Shown: positions 1 to 8,385 of the stretch, in pieces
How the letters are laid out: every line of letters begins with the position of its first letter
Position numbering within the stretch: position 1 is the stretch's first letter
DNA from: Streptomonospora salina
GTDB lineage: Bacteria > Actinomycetota > Actinomycetes > Streptosporangiales > Streptosporangiaceae
Direction: 5' to 3'
Assembly: GCF_014204715.1 (NCBI RefSeq)
Contig: NZ_JACHLY010000001.1
Coordinates: 1,178,001 to 1,242,000 of the forward strand
DNA length: 64,000 nt
The notes under the pieces: generated by a model
Seen by the model: only the letters and a program-made list of their open reading frames with translations
Database searches by the model: none
What the model was told of the DNA's origin: nothing
Translations under genes and position numbers: made by a program

Positions 1-1146
1 GTGGTTGGCGCCTTCGTGCTTGAAGCGGCCGAGCATGGTGCGCTTCTTGGGTGTGGAGTCGGGGTCGTAGGGGTCGACCTCGACGACGTAGCCGAAGCGG
101 TTGGCCTCGTTGGGGTGGCGGGAGAGGTCGAAGCGCTCCTCCACCCGGTCGAAGCGGCGGTTGCCCGAGCGGGTGTCGCCCTCGGTGGGGATGCCGTAGC
201 GGGCCATCGCCGGCTTGGCGCCGTCAGGGGCGCCCTCGCCGCCGACGAAGTACTGGTGGAAGTTCTCCTCGCAGGTGAGGATCGTGCCCCAGGGCGTCAT
301 GCCCCCGGCGCAGTTGTTGAGCATCCCCAGCACCCGCGTGCCGTCGGGGTCGGCCTCGGTGCGCAGCAGGTCGTGGCCCGCCGCGGGACCGGTGAGCTCC
401 ATGGGGGTGGAGGGGGTGATGCGGCGGTTGAAGCGGCGCCAGCCCTGGGACAGCCGCCAACCGCCGGTGCTCTTGCCGCGGCCGCGGCCCCGGCCGCGGT
501 CCTCGTACTCGCGGCGGATCTCCACGACCGATCCGCCGTGGGCGGCCATGGCGGTGGCGATCTGCTCCGGGTCGGCGTCGCCGCCGTCGGTGTAGCCCGC
601 GAACATCAGGGCTTCGTTGGTGTATTCGTGGTTGACCCACAGCAGGCCGCGGTCGCGGTCCAGCGGCTGGAAGGCCACGTAGTCGCAGTTGTAGCCGAAC
701 TGCTTGGCCTGGGCGTCGGCGGTCTGGGCGGTGAAGTCGAACTCGGGGGCGTCGGGCAGTACCGGGTCGCCCCAGCGGACCACGACGCGCTGCTCGTAGC
801 CGTCGGGGATCGCCACGTCGTCGCCGGTCCCGGGCCGGATCCCGGTGAACTTCAGGCCGGAGCGGCCGTGGCCGTGGCCGTGGCCGTTGCCCGGCCGGGC
901 GAGAGCCGGCGCCATGCCGCCCAGCCCGGCGGCGGTCGCGCCGGCACCCACGGCACCCGCCCGCAGGACGTTGCGACGCGAAAGCGCGGCGGTGGCGACC
1001 TCGCCGAAATAGGTGTTGTCGCTGGTGTTGGGTGCCTGGTGGAAGCAGGCGTCACCGCAGCGGAAGCGGCAAGTCTGGCGGGACCGTCCGCCGCCGACCG
1101 GGCCGATCAGCGGCAGCGAACGGCGTTGTGGCGCGGATTGCGGCAC
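1..1146 (-). CDS. PhoX family (DUF839) phosphatase, partial at left edge
   Basis: Secreted phosphatase of the PhoX/DUF839 family; family members release phosphate from organic esters outside the cell. The gene runs off the left edge, so the 382 residues seen are the N-terminal part. The GTG start at 1146 has AGGAGG just upstream. A cysteine-containing leader (CRFRCGDACFHQ, about residues 26-37) and the stretch NTSDNTYFGEV precede a twin-arginine signal (SRRNVLRAG, about 56-64) with a hydrophobic Ala/Gly stretch, so Tat export is expected. Downstream segments typical of the family include WVNHEYTNEALMF and GMTPWGTILTCEENF. The His/Gly stretch near residue 90 is low complexity. A gene-length open frame on the opposite strand is only the GC-rich mirror. 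Family call is firm; substrate is not known. Confidence 0.9.
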   Translation of the reverse strand, partial: MPQSAPQRRSLPLIGPVGGGRSRQTCRFRCGDACFHQAPNTSDNTYFGEVATAALSRRNVLRAGAVGAGATAAGLGGMAPALARPGNGHGHGHGRSGLKFTGIRPGTGDDVAIPDGYEQRVVVRWGDPVLPDAPEFDFTAQTADAQAKQFGYNCDYVAFQPLDRDRGLLWVNHEYTNEALMFAGYTDGGDADPEQIATAMAAHGGSVVEIRREYEDRGRGRGRGKSTGGWRLSQGWRRFNRRITPSTPMELTGPAAGHDLLRTEADPDGTRVLGMLNNCAGGMTPWGTILTCEENFHQYFVGGEGAPDGAKPAMARYGIPTEGDTRSGNRRFDRVEERFDLSRHPNEANRFGYVVEVDPYDPDSTPKKRTMLGRFKHEGANH

Positions 1147-1790
1147 TGGGTCCTCCTGTGGAGTGCGGGGATGACCGGCGGCCCGGTACGCGCGGCGATC
1201 GCGGAACGCACGCCGGACCGTGCGGGGCGGCCGGGCGGGCGGGGCGCGCCCGGCCTCGACGACCATGGCGAACGCGTCGATCAGCGGTGTGAATCCGTCG
1301 TGAACGACCCGCCAATTCCGCGGCACAGCTGCGGCACGCGGACCGCGGCGCCGCCGGGCGGCTCTCCGGCGGGCGGTGGCGGGTCCCGCTGGGACGTGCG
1401 GCGGGTTCCTGGTGTCGCATCGCGGGTTTTCTTACCCGCTCCCGACTAAGAGTGACCGTCCGAATCCAGAACCGTTCACCTCCAAAACCGACCGCAGGGA
1501 ACACACGGTGCGCGGCGGATTCCGGGGGACATACCACCCCCACCTGTGCCGCCCGAGGCCGGCCCGCGTATTCTGGCGAACGACGTGACCTCAGTGGCTG
1601 TGAGGTTTGACTCCACCGATCCCCGCACACCGCACGACAACGATCCGAAGAGCGATCCCTTCGCGCCCGTGTCCTGTGCGTCGTGACCCGTCGACGGGCA
1701 CGAACGCGTGCGGCAGCAGGCGCCGCTCGACGACAAAGCGGCACGTTCGCGGCGTGGCGCGCCCCAACGTCCCAGGGGAGTGAGACCCGC
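1147..1790. promoter_or_regulatory. Divergent intergenic region, phoX-like gene / ATPase gene
   Basis: No gene is supported here. It separates the PhoX-type gene (leftward) from the ATPase gene (rightward). It holds an inverted repeat ACCTCA-N7-TGAGGT at 1588-1606 that abuts a TTGACT hexamer at 1607-1612, a possible operator next to a -35 box reading towards the ATPase gene. A single GTTCACC heptamer near 1473 resembles one unit of a PHO box, but I see no second unit. Confidence 0.4.
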
Positions 1791-2366
1791 ATGCCCGAAA
1801 CGCCTACGGCGGGACCGCAAGGCCGAATCGGCCCGCGTACCCCGCACGTCGAAGCGGGCAGAGACCGTCCGTCCACCGTTACGGCCGAGACCATGGAAGA
1901 GCCTCAACCGCCGTCCGCGCCCGAGGCGCACGGCCCGCTCGCGCGGCGCCGGTTCCCCGGGCTCGCCAGTCAGATCCAGCACGCGCGGCGCTTCGTCGAG
2001 CGGGCGCTGGGAGCGTCCCCGGAACTGACCACCGCCACTCTGCTCACCAGCGAAGTCGCGACCAACGCCATCGCGCACAGCGCGTCGGGGATGCCCGGCG
2101 GAAAGTTCGAGGTGGCCGTGGACCTCGCGGCGGGCTGGGCGCGGGTGGAGATCCGCGACCTCGGCAGCCCCGAGCGTCCGCGGGCCCAGCACCGCGACCC
2201 CTACGACACCAGCGAGCACGGGCGCGGCCTCGACCTGGTCGACGCGCTCGCAGCCGCGTGGGGCGCCGAGCCCCGGCCCGACGGACTGGGCCGGCTGGTG
2301 TGGTTCGAGCTGGTGTGGCACACCGAAGAGGGATCCGAGGACGCGCCGGCGTCGCCCGCCGAGTGA
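1791..2366 (+). CDS. RsbW-like ATP-binding regulatory protein (HATPase_c_2)
   Basis: A 191-residue single-domain GHKL ATPase of the anti-sigma-factor/serine kinase type common in actinomycetes; such proteins bind anti-anti-sigma factors or sigma factors. The ATG at 1791 follows AGGGGAG at 1774-1780; in-frame codons upstream lack a ribosome site. Visible motifs: N box (LLTSEVATNAIAHS, about residues 82-95), G1 box (EIRDLGSPERP) and G2 box (GRGLDLVDALAAAWG). The first 45 residues look disordered. No partner gene is adjacent: it is followed by a terminator at 2407-2454 and preceded by a divergent phosphatase. The fold is clear; the partner is unknown. Confidence 0.88.
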   Translation: MPETPTAGPQGRIGPRTPHVEAGRDRPSTVTAETMEEPQPPSAPEAHGPLARRRFPGLASQIQHARRFVERALGASPELTTATLLTSEVATNAIAHSASGMPGGKFEVAVDLAAGWARVEIRDLGSPERPRAQHRDPYDTSEHGRGLDLVDALAAAWGAEPRPDGLGRLVWFELVWHTEEGSEDAPASPAE

Positions 2367-2406
2367 ACGCGCGTCCGGTCGCGGCGCCCCCGGGTACGGG
2401 ACTCAC

Positions 2407-2454
2407 CCGCCCCGGACGGACCCCCGAGGGCCGCTTTCGGGCGGTCCGGGGCGG
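2407..2454. terminator. Hairpin terminator after the ATPase gene
   Basis: Perfect 11-bp stem CCGCCCCGGAC / GTCCGGGGCGG with a 26-nt loop, 41 bp after the ATPase stop. It also lies downstream of the leftward small gene at 2590-2736, so it could serve both strands. Confidence 0.6.
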
Positions 2455-2589
2455 CCGTCCCGCGCGGGCGCGCCGGCCGCCGTCCCTGCGACCTCCCGAC
2501 ATGACGAAGGGCCTCCCGCTCGGGGAGACCCCGGATCGTCTGGCGCTCGGTCTGCAGGTCGGGCGGCTGACTGGGCGAACGCCCATGGA

Positions 2590-2736
2590 CTAGGCGTCCT
2601 CCTCGGGTTCAGTGGCGGTGCTGGGCAGGCGGTATTTCTCGTAGAGCTCGCGCGCGTAGTCCTTGGCTTCCTGGGACGGCTCATCGCCCAGTTCCTCGCG
2701 GACGAGCGCGTCGAGGTCGTTGTCCTTGCTTTCCAT
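2590..2736 (-). CDS. Small acidic protein (48 aa), unknown
   Basis: A short open frame starting ATG at 2736 and encoding 48 residues (begins MESKDNDLDALVREELGDEP, ends TATEPEEDA). AAAGG lies 10-15 nt upstream of the start. The product is highly charged and acidic, has no membrane segment and probably forms a helix. I do not recognise it. Acidic ends flanking a predicted amphipathic middle and good codon use in a GC-rich genome make it plausible, but no domain supports it. It lies downstream of the RND gene, separated from it by a terminator and a direct repeat. Confidence 0.5.
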   Translation of the reverse strand: MESKDNDLDALVREELGDEPSQEAKDYARELYEKYRLPSTATEPEEDA

Positions 2737-2801
2737 GCCTGCAGCTTGCCTTTCGTGGGGGCTCGATCACAAATCAGCGCTCCGGCTCGCCCCCAAGAAT
2801 A

Positions 2802-2879
2802 CGTTGCCCGGAGGGCACCGAGTGGGTGGCGGCGGGAGACGGGCGGGCGTTGCCCGGAGGGCACCGAGTGGGTGGCGGC
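2802..2879. repeat. Pair of 32-bp direct repeats
   Basis: The 32-bp unit beginning CGTTGCCCGGAGGGCACCG occurs at 2802-2833 and again at 2848-2879, a 46-bp period. It sits between the RND gene and the small gene. No coding frame explains it. Confidence 0.75.
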
Positions 2880-2889
2880 CCGACGTGCG

Positions 2890-2922
2890 GCGGCCGCCGC
2901 GGGTGGTTCCCGCGGCGGCCGC
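2890..2922. terminator. Terminator of the RND gene
   Basis: Perfect 14-bp stem GCGGCCGCCGCGGG / CCCGCGGCGGCCGC around the loop TGGTT, 27 bp past the RND stop codon. Confidence 0.75.
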
Positions 2923-2948
2923 ACTGCGTCGGGATGCGGGCCTGAGAC

Positions 2949-5900
2949 TCAGGCCGTGGAGTCGCCGCCCGCGTCGGCGCCGGCCTCGGCCGGCTCGTCG
3001 GCCTTCTTCTCTTCCTCGTTCGCGGCCTTCTCGCGGGCCTTCTCCATCGCCGCTTCGCGCTTGGCCCGGCGCTTGGCCTGGCGGCGCTCCTTGCGGCCCT
3101 CGGCCATGGTGTACAGGACCGGCACGAGCACGAGCGTGAGCAGCGTGGACGTGATCAGGCCGCCGATGACCACGATGGCCAGCGGCTGGGAGATGAACGC
3201 TCCGCCGCCGGTGATCCCCAGGGCCATCGGGGTGAGAGCGCCGACGGTGGCCAGGGCGGTCATCAGGATGGGGCGCAGCCGGTGCCGCGAACCCTCGACG
3301 ACCGCCTCGCGCAGGTCCATACCGTCGTCGCGGTACTGGTTGATCAAGTCGATCAGCACGATGGCGTTGGTGACGACGATGCCGATGAGCATCAGCATGC
3401 CGATCAGCGCCGCCAGGCCCATGGGCTGGCCGGTGAGCAGCAGCAGGCCGATGGATCCGGTGGCCGCGAACGGGATCGAGACCAGCAGGATCAGCGGCTG
3501 CATGAGGCTCTTGAAGGTCGCCACCATGATGAGGTACACGATGGCGATCGCGGCCAGCATGGCGATTCCCAGTTGGGCGAACGCCTCGGACTGGTCGGAA
3601 CTGACGCCGCCGATGTCGGCGGTGGCGCCCTGGGGCAGGTCAAGCCCGTCGAGCTTCTGGGTCAGCTCGGCGGTGACCGCACCCAGGTCGTCGGCGGTCG
3701 GCGAGGCCGAGACGGTCGCGCTGCGGACGCCGTCGGAGCGGCTCAGCTCCGGCGCCTGCATGACCTCGGTGACCTCGGCGACCTCGCCCAGCTCGATCTC
3801 GCCGTCGGCGCCGGGAAGCGTCAGCTCCTCAAGGTCGGAGACGCTGGCGGGCTTGGGAATGTCGCGCACCACGATGTCGTGGCGGGTGTCGTCGATGGTG
3901 GCGGATCCGACGTCGGAGCCGCGGAACGCCTGGGAGACGGCCTGGCCGATCGCGCCTTCGGTGAGACCTTCCTCGGCGGCCTTCTCGCCGTCGACGTCGA
4001 CGTCCAGGGCGGGCTTGGACGCGGTGATGCTGTTCTCGACGTCGGCGGCGCCGGGGATATCGCTGACCGCGTCCTCGACCGTGTTCGCGGCCTCGTCCAG
4101 CGTTTCGCGGTCGTCGGCACGGACCTCGACCTCCAGCCCGGTGCCGCCGGTCCCGCCGGCCGCGGCCACGGTCAGCTCGGTGTCGGTGTCGACGTCCTCC
4201 ATGGCCTGGCGCAGGCGCTCTTCCAGCACCTCCTGGTCCTGGTCGGGGTCGGCGGTGACGGTGTAGCTGGTGCTCGTGCCGGCGCCGCCGCCCATCATCG
4301 CGGCCATGCCGCCGCCTCCGCCGCTGCCGACGGAGGCCTGGTAGGACTCCACCCACGACAGGCCGTCGAGGGCCTCCTCGACCTTCTCCGCCTCCTCGTC
4401 GGCGGCCTCCAGGGAGGTGCCCTGCGGAAGCTCCTGGGTGACGGAGTAGGTGTTCTGCCCCTGGTTGCCCAGGAAGTTGGTCTGCAGGCCGCCGGCGGCG
4501 ACGACGGTCGCCGCCAGGATGAGCAGCGAGGCCGCCAGCGTGATGATGCGGTGGCGGGTCGACCAGCGGATCACGGGCAGGTACATGCGCTGCAGCGGAG
4601 TGCGCAGTTCGCGCCGGTGCTCCTCGGCCTTGATCCGCTCCAGCTCCTCGGGCGGGACCACGCGCGGGCTCATGAACCAGTAGGCCAGCACCGGGATGAT
4701 CGTCAGCGACACCAGCAGCGAGGCGCCGAGGGCGAGGCTGACGGTCATGGCGAAGGGCCGGAACAGCTCACCGGTCTGGCCGCCGACGAAGCCGATCGGC
4801 AGGAACACCGCCATGGTGGTCAGCGTGGCCGCGGTGATGGCCGTGGCCACTTCCTTGACACCGGTGTAGACGGCGGTGAACTTCTCCTCGCCGTAGGCCA
4901 TGTGCCGCTTGACGTTCTCCAGCACGACGATGGAGTCGTCGACCACGCGTCCGACCGCGACCGTGAGCGCGCCCAGGGTCAGCAGGTTGAGCGAGTAGCC
5001 GAACGCCTGCACGCCCAGCATCGCCACCAGCAGCGAGACCGGGATCGACACGGCGGTGACCAGGGTCGAGCGGATCGACAGCAGGAACACCAGGATCACG
5101 ACGACGGCGAAGAGCAGCCCCAGGCCGCCTTCCTCCGCCATCGCGACGATGGAGTCGTTGATGAAGGGCGCCTGGTCGAAGACCACGGTGATCTCGGCGT
5201 CCTCGCCGAGCATCGGCTCGATCTCGTCGATCGAGTCCTGCACGGTCTCGGAGATCTCGACGGTGTTGCCGTCGGGGGTCTTGGTGATCATCACGCCGAG
5301 GCTGGGGACGCCGTTGGTGCGGGTGATGCTGGAGGCCTCGTCGGTACGCAGCTCGACGTCGGCCACCTCGCCCAGGCGCACCGGCTCGGGCTCGGATTCG
5401 GCACCGGGCATTCCCGCTCCGGCACCCGCGCCCGCGCCGGCACCGGCTCCTGCGCCGCCTTGGGCGGCGCCGCCGGACGTGACCCAGACGTCCTCGACCT
5501 CCTCGACCGACTGCAGCTTGCCGCCGGTGGTGACGGTCAGCGACTCGCCGTCCTGGGTGATGTCGCCGCCGGGGGTGAGGTTGCCGCTGGCTTCGAGCGC
5601 GCCGGTGAGGTCGTCCGAGCTCAGCTCTTCGTCCTCCAGCGCGTCGTCGTCGGGCGTGATGACGACGGAGGAGTCGCGCACGCCGGTGACCTGGGCGGCG
5701 CGCACACCGTCGATGGACTCCAGTTCGGGCACGACCTGCTCTTCGAGCGGGTCGGCCAGTGTCTGGGAGTCGCCGTCGCCGGCTCCGGCGGCCAGCATCA
5801 CGACGGGGATGTCGTCGGTGCCGAAGGCCATCACGGCGGGGTCGACGTCGTCGGGCAGCAGGGCTTCGGACTGGTCGACGGCCTGCTGCACGTCACGGAC

Positions 5901-6215
5901 GACGGCGTCGCTGTCGTCGCCGTAGTCGAACTCGGCGGTGACCTGTACCGATCCGGTCTGGGAGGTGGAGGTGTAGCTGACGACGCCGGGGACGCCCTGC
6001 ACCGCCTGCTCCAGCGGTTCGGCGACCTCGCTCTCGACGACCTCGGGCGAGGCGCCCTGGTACTGGGCGTTGACCATCACCATGGGCACGTCGAGCGTGG
6101 GCATCAGCGCACGCTGGGTGTTGACGGTCGCGAGCGCACCGAAGACCAGGGCGGCCAGCGTAATGAGCAGGATCAGCGCCCGGTTGCCGAGGGAAAGCCG
6201 TGCTAGCCGGTTCAC
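2949..6215 (-). CDS. RND-family efflux permease (AcrB/HAE-1-like)
   Basis: A 1,088-residue inner-membrane, proton-driven pump of the AcrB/hydrophobe-amphiphile-efflux type. GTG start at 6215 behind AGGAGG. The N-terminal first membrane helix (about 11-32) is followed by a large periplasm-type loop, a block of helices containing VGRVVDDSIVVLENVKRH (about 421-438, with the paired aspartates of the proton relay), a second large loop and a second helix block, so both halves of the family's duplicated architecture are present. Oddities are a Gly-Ala repeat at about residues 253-268 in the first loop, a Met/Gly-rich patch (MAAMMGGGAG) in the second loop, and a long charged Glu/Ala/Lys-rich C-terminal tail. 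No membrane-fusion-protein gene lies beside it, as is usual for monoderm RND pumps. Substrate cannot be read from sequence. Confidence 0.92.
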   Translation of the reverse strand: MNRLARLSLGNRALILLITLAALVFGALATVNTQRALMPTLDVPMVMVNAQYQGASPEVVESEVAEPLEQAVQGVPGVVSYTSTSQTGSVQVTAEFDYGDDSDAVVRDVQQAVDQSEALLPDDVDPAVMAFGTDDIPVVMLAAGAGDGDSQTLADPLEEQVVPELESIDGVRAAQVTGVRDSSVVITPDDDALEDEELSSDDLTGALEASGNLTPGGDITQDGESLTVTTGGKLQSVEEVEDVWVTSGGAAQGGAGAGAGAGAGAGAGMPGAESEPEPVRLGEVADVELRTDEASSITRTNGVPSLGVMITKTPDGNTVEISETVQDSIDEIEPMLGEDAEITVVFDQAPFINDSIVAMAEEGGLGLLFAVVVILVFLLSIRSTLVTAVSIPVSLLVAMLGVQAFGYSLNLLTLGALTVAVGRVVDDSIVVLENVKRHMAYGEEKFTAVYTGVKEVATAITAATLTTMAVFLPIGFVGGQTGELFRPFAMTVSLALGASLLVSLTIIPVLAYWFMSPRVVPPEELERIKAEEHRRELRTPLQRMYLPVIRWSTRHRIITLAASLLILAATVVAAGGLQTNFLGNQGQNTYSVTQELPQGTSLEAADEEAEKVEEALDGLSWVESYQASVGSGGGGGMAAMMGGGAGTSTSYTVTADPDQDQEVLEERLRQAMEDVDTDTELTVAAAGGTGGTGLEVEVRADDRETLDEAANTVEDAVSDIPGAADVENSITASKPALDVDVDGEKAAEEGLTEGAIGQAVSQAFRGSDVGSATIDDTRHDIVVRDIPKPASVSDLEELTLPGADGEIELGEVAEVTEVMQAPELSRSDGVRSATVSASPTADDLGAVTAELTQKLDGLDLPQGATADIGGVSSDQSEAFAQLGIAMLAAIAIVYLIMVATFKSLMQPLILLVSIPFAATGSIGLLLLTGQPMGLAALIGMLMLIGIVVTNAIVLIDLINQYRDDGMDLREAVVEGSRHRLRPILMTALATVGALTPMALGITGGGAFISQPLAIVVIGGLITSTLLTLVLVPVLYTMAEGRKERRQAKRRAKREAAMEKAREKAANEEEKKADEPAEAGADAGGDSTA

Positions 6216-6707
6216 GCCGTCCTCCTAACCCGCTGCGCGCCAGCTCGGGGGAATGGGGCGGGTGGGACGCCAAGAGGGCTCTTGGCACGTTCGGACATGA
6301 GAGTCGTACTCCTCGGGAATGGCTATTCGCGCTGCAAACGGCACCGGTCGGCTGCGGCGAGCGGCGGACGGTGCGATGACTCGTGGGCACGGGAAGGGCC
6401 GGGTGCCGTGCGGTCTTCGGCACGGGGACCGCACGGGTCGCTGGGCACGCAGAATCCACGATACGTCGCGACTTGGCCCGAATTCACCGTGAGTGAGCCA
6501 ACATCAGGTTGTTGTCAGGGATCTGTCAGGGACCTGTCAGGGTCTCCCTGAGCCGCATGAGCGGGACCGATACCTGCACAGGAGGGGACCGGCGGGTGGC
6601 GCGGGAGCGGACGGGCCGCATTCGGCCAGCCGCGGGGGGAACCGCCCGGCCGTGTACGCAGTGCGACCGGGAGTGCGCCCGGGAAGCGGGCGGAGCCGTG
6701 GCGGTGA
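6216..6707. promoter_or_regulatory. Upstream region of the RND gene
   Basis: About 490 bp without a supported gene. It holds the three phased 11-bp repeats described separately, and otherwise only GC-rich sequence whose open frames lack ribosome sites and domains. Confidence 0.4.
6513..6542. promoter_or_regulatory. Three TGTCAGGG repeats at exact 11-bp spacing
   Basis: TGTCAGGG occurs at 6513-6520, 6524-6531 and 6535-6542. A period of one helical turn is typical of direct-repeat sites for OmpR/PhoB-type response regulators. The array lies about 300 bp upstream of the RND start and beyond the end of the leftward CmtR-like gene. Confidence 0.5.
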
Positions 6708-7046
6708 TCAGCCGGCGGGCACCGGGGTGCTCTCGCCCGGGGGGACGTGCTCGTCGGCGACGCCCCACACGACGCGGAGCAGGTCGTCGAGCGCGTGCAC
6801 GAGGGAGCGGTCGACCAGTTCGTAGCTGACCTGGCGGCCGCGCGCGGAGGTGGTCACCAGTCCGCATTCGCGCAGGCAGGCGAGGTGGTTGGACACGTTC
6901 TGCCGGGTGAGTCCCAGGTGGTCGGCCAGGTGGGCCGGGTAGTCGGGACCGTCGAGGAGGGCGAGCAGGAGGCGGCAGCGGGTGGGGTCGGCCAGCGCCC
7001 GGCCCAGGCGCTGGATCGCGGCGAGGCGCTGCTCGGAGGTCAACAT
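6708..7046 (-). CDS. cmtR: CmtR-like ArsR/SmtB metal-sensing repressor
   Basis: A winged-helix repressor of 112 residues, closely resembling mycobacterial CmtR (Cd/Pb sensor) by my recollection of that sequence: MLTSEQRLAAIQRLGRALAD, then DPTRCR and LGLTRQNVSNHLACLRECGLV. Cys57 and Cys61 of the recognition-helix metal site are present, as is Cys24. The third ligand known in CmtR, Cys102 in the C-terminal tail, is absent: the tail (DEHVPPGESTPVPAG) has no cysteine but has Asp/Glu/His. The ATG at 7046 matches the family N-terminus; ATG at 7055 adds three residues. No strong ribosome site, so the transcript may be leaderless. It is divergent from a CDF exporter across a repeated operator (7069-7098) and is expected to repress both genes until metal binds. 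Confidence 0.85.
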   Translation of the reverse strand: MLTSEQRLAAIQRLGRALADPTRCRLLLALLDGPDYPAHLADHLGLTRQNVSNHLACLRECGLVTTSARGRQVSYELVDRSLVHALDDLLRVVWGVADEHVPPGESTPVPAG

Positions 7047-7068
7047 GAAAACCATTTTACAGCAGTTG

Positions 7069-7098
7069 CTGTATCGACAGCCTAGGCTGTATAAACAG
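7069..7098. promoter_or_regulatory. Candidate CmtR operator in divergent promoter
   Basis: Two near-identical 12-mers, CTGTATCGACAG (7069-7080) and CTGTATAAACAG (7087-7098), flank the palindrome CCTAGG. Each 12-mer is itself a partial inverted repeat (CTGT...ACAG). The site lies just upstream of the regulator start and 110 bp before the transporter start. Confidence 0.65.
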
Positions 7099-7208
7099 TG
7101 CGGGCTGAACAGTCCGCGCTCCGGGCCGCGCCGGCCGGGATCGACCGGCGTTCGGCCGGCAGGGATCGAGACGCCGTGCGCAGCGGTCGCGCACGCAGGG
7201 GGAACGGC

Positions 7209-8126
7209 ATGGGCATCGGACACGGGCATGGGCACGGCGCCACTACCGCGGCCACGGCCAACCGCGGCCGCCTGACGATCGCGCTGGCGCTCATGCTGGC
7301 CGTGGCCGCGGTACAGATCGCGGGCGCCGCCGCATCGGGCAGCCTGGCGCTGCTCGCCGACGCCGGCCACACCGTCACCGACTCCTTCGGCGTCGTGCTG
7401 GCACTGTCGGCGATCTGGATCGCCAACCGCCCGGCCAGCGCCGAGCGCACGTTCGGGCTGCAGCGGGCCGAAATCCTGGCCGCCGCGGTCAACGCCCTGG
7501 CCCTGTTCGCGCTGTGCGGCTTCATCGCCTACGAGGCGGTGCAGCGCCTGTTCGACCCGCATCCGGTGGCCGGCCCCTGGGTGATGGCCGTAGCGGGCGC
7601 GGGCCTGGCCGCCAACGTCGCCGCCCTGCTGGTGCTGCGCGCCGGACAGGGCCAGAGCCTCAACGTGCGCGGCGCCTACCTGGAGGTGATGGGTGACGCC
7701 CTGGCCTCGGTCGGCGTACTCGTCGGCGGCACCCTGATCTGGCTGACCGGCTGGGAGCGCGTCGACTCCCTGATCTCACTGGGCATCGCGGCGGTGATCG
7801 TGCCGCGCGCCTGGGCGCTACTGCGCGAGGCGGTGCACGTGCTGCTGGAGTCCACCCCGCGCCACGTCGACCTGGAGGAGGTGCGCGACCACCTGATGCG
7901 CCAGCCCGGGGTCATCGACGTCCACGACCTGCACGCCTGGACGATCACCTCGGGGATCCCGGTGATGTCGGCGCACGTGGTGGTCGAGGAGCGGCTGCTC
8001 GCCGACGCCGGCCGCCTGCTCGACGACCTCCACGCGTGTCTGTCCGGACATTTCGACGTCGAGCACTCCACACTGCAACTGGAGCCCGACGGGCACGTCG
8101 ACCACGAAGGAGCGCGCCATGCGTGA
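7209..8126 (+). CDS. Cation diffusion facilitator (CzcD/ZitB-like metal exporter)
   Basis: A 305-residue CDF transporter that expels divalent metal (Zn, Cd or similar) in exchange for protons. ATG 7209 is chosen because it opens with the metal-binding MGIGHGHGHG stretch and the reading frame upstream runs into the operator. The six-helix membrane domain shows the HxxxD metal site in helix 2 (LADAGHTVTDSFG) and the second half-site in helix 5 (GDALASVGVLVGG). The cytoplasmic C-terminal domain carries ESTPRHVDLEEV and HDLHAWTI, as in ZitB/CzcD. Divergent to the CmtR-like repressor, so induction by its metal is the likely control. Which metal is open: a loss of one CmtR cysteine ligand may shift specificity. 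Confidence 0.92.
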   Translation: MGIGHGHGHGATTAATANRGRLTIALALMLAVAAVQIAGAAASGSLALLADAGHTVTDSFGVVLALSAIWIANRPASAERTFGLQRAEILAAAVNALALFALCGFIAYEAVQRLFDPHPVAGPWVMAVAGAGLAANVAALLVLRAGQGQSLNVRGAYLEVMGDALASVGVLVGGTLIWLTGWERVDSLISLGIAAVIVPRAWALLREAVHVLLESTPRHVDLEEVRDHLMRQPGVIDVHDLHAWTITSGIPVMSAHVVVEERLLADAGRLLDDLHACLSGHFDVEHSTLQLEPDGHVDHEGARHA

Positions 8127-8385
8127 CGCACGTCACTTCCGGCGCGGACCGGTGCTGGTGAGGGGCCGCGAAAGCGCGCGGAAAAACCACCCCTACGGCC
8201 CCTGACCTGGACAAAACGCCTGAATATCTGGCAAAGTCATCGCTCGGGCTCAGGCGATCTCGGCCATGCGCCCCAGGGCTTCACATCGCCGGCCGCGCGC
8301 GCCGCAGAGCGCGCCCAGGACCGCGACCGGCGACCGAGAGACGGCGACGAACGGTGCCAGCCAGCCTGTGGGGGAGAAACGAGAC

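Noticed and set aside
1-1449. Long plus-strand open frame of 482 codons
   Set aside because: It mirrors the PhoX-type gene on the minus strand, has no domain and runs through the divergent promoter region.
1460-1500. PHO box upstream of the PhoX-type gene
   Set aside because: Only one GTTCACC heptamer; PhoP sites need at least two 11-nt units in tandem.
3282-6206. 974-codon plus-strand frame opposite the RND gene
   Set aside because: Composition (His, Asp, Gln, Gly runs) is that of a complement of a GC-rich gene; no ribosome site or domain.
8127-8385. Riboswitch in front of nhaA
   Set aside because: No element resembling known Na+ or nhaA-associated RNA motifs could be recognised; only GC-rich sequence.
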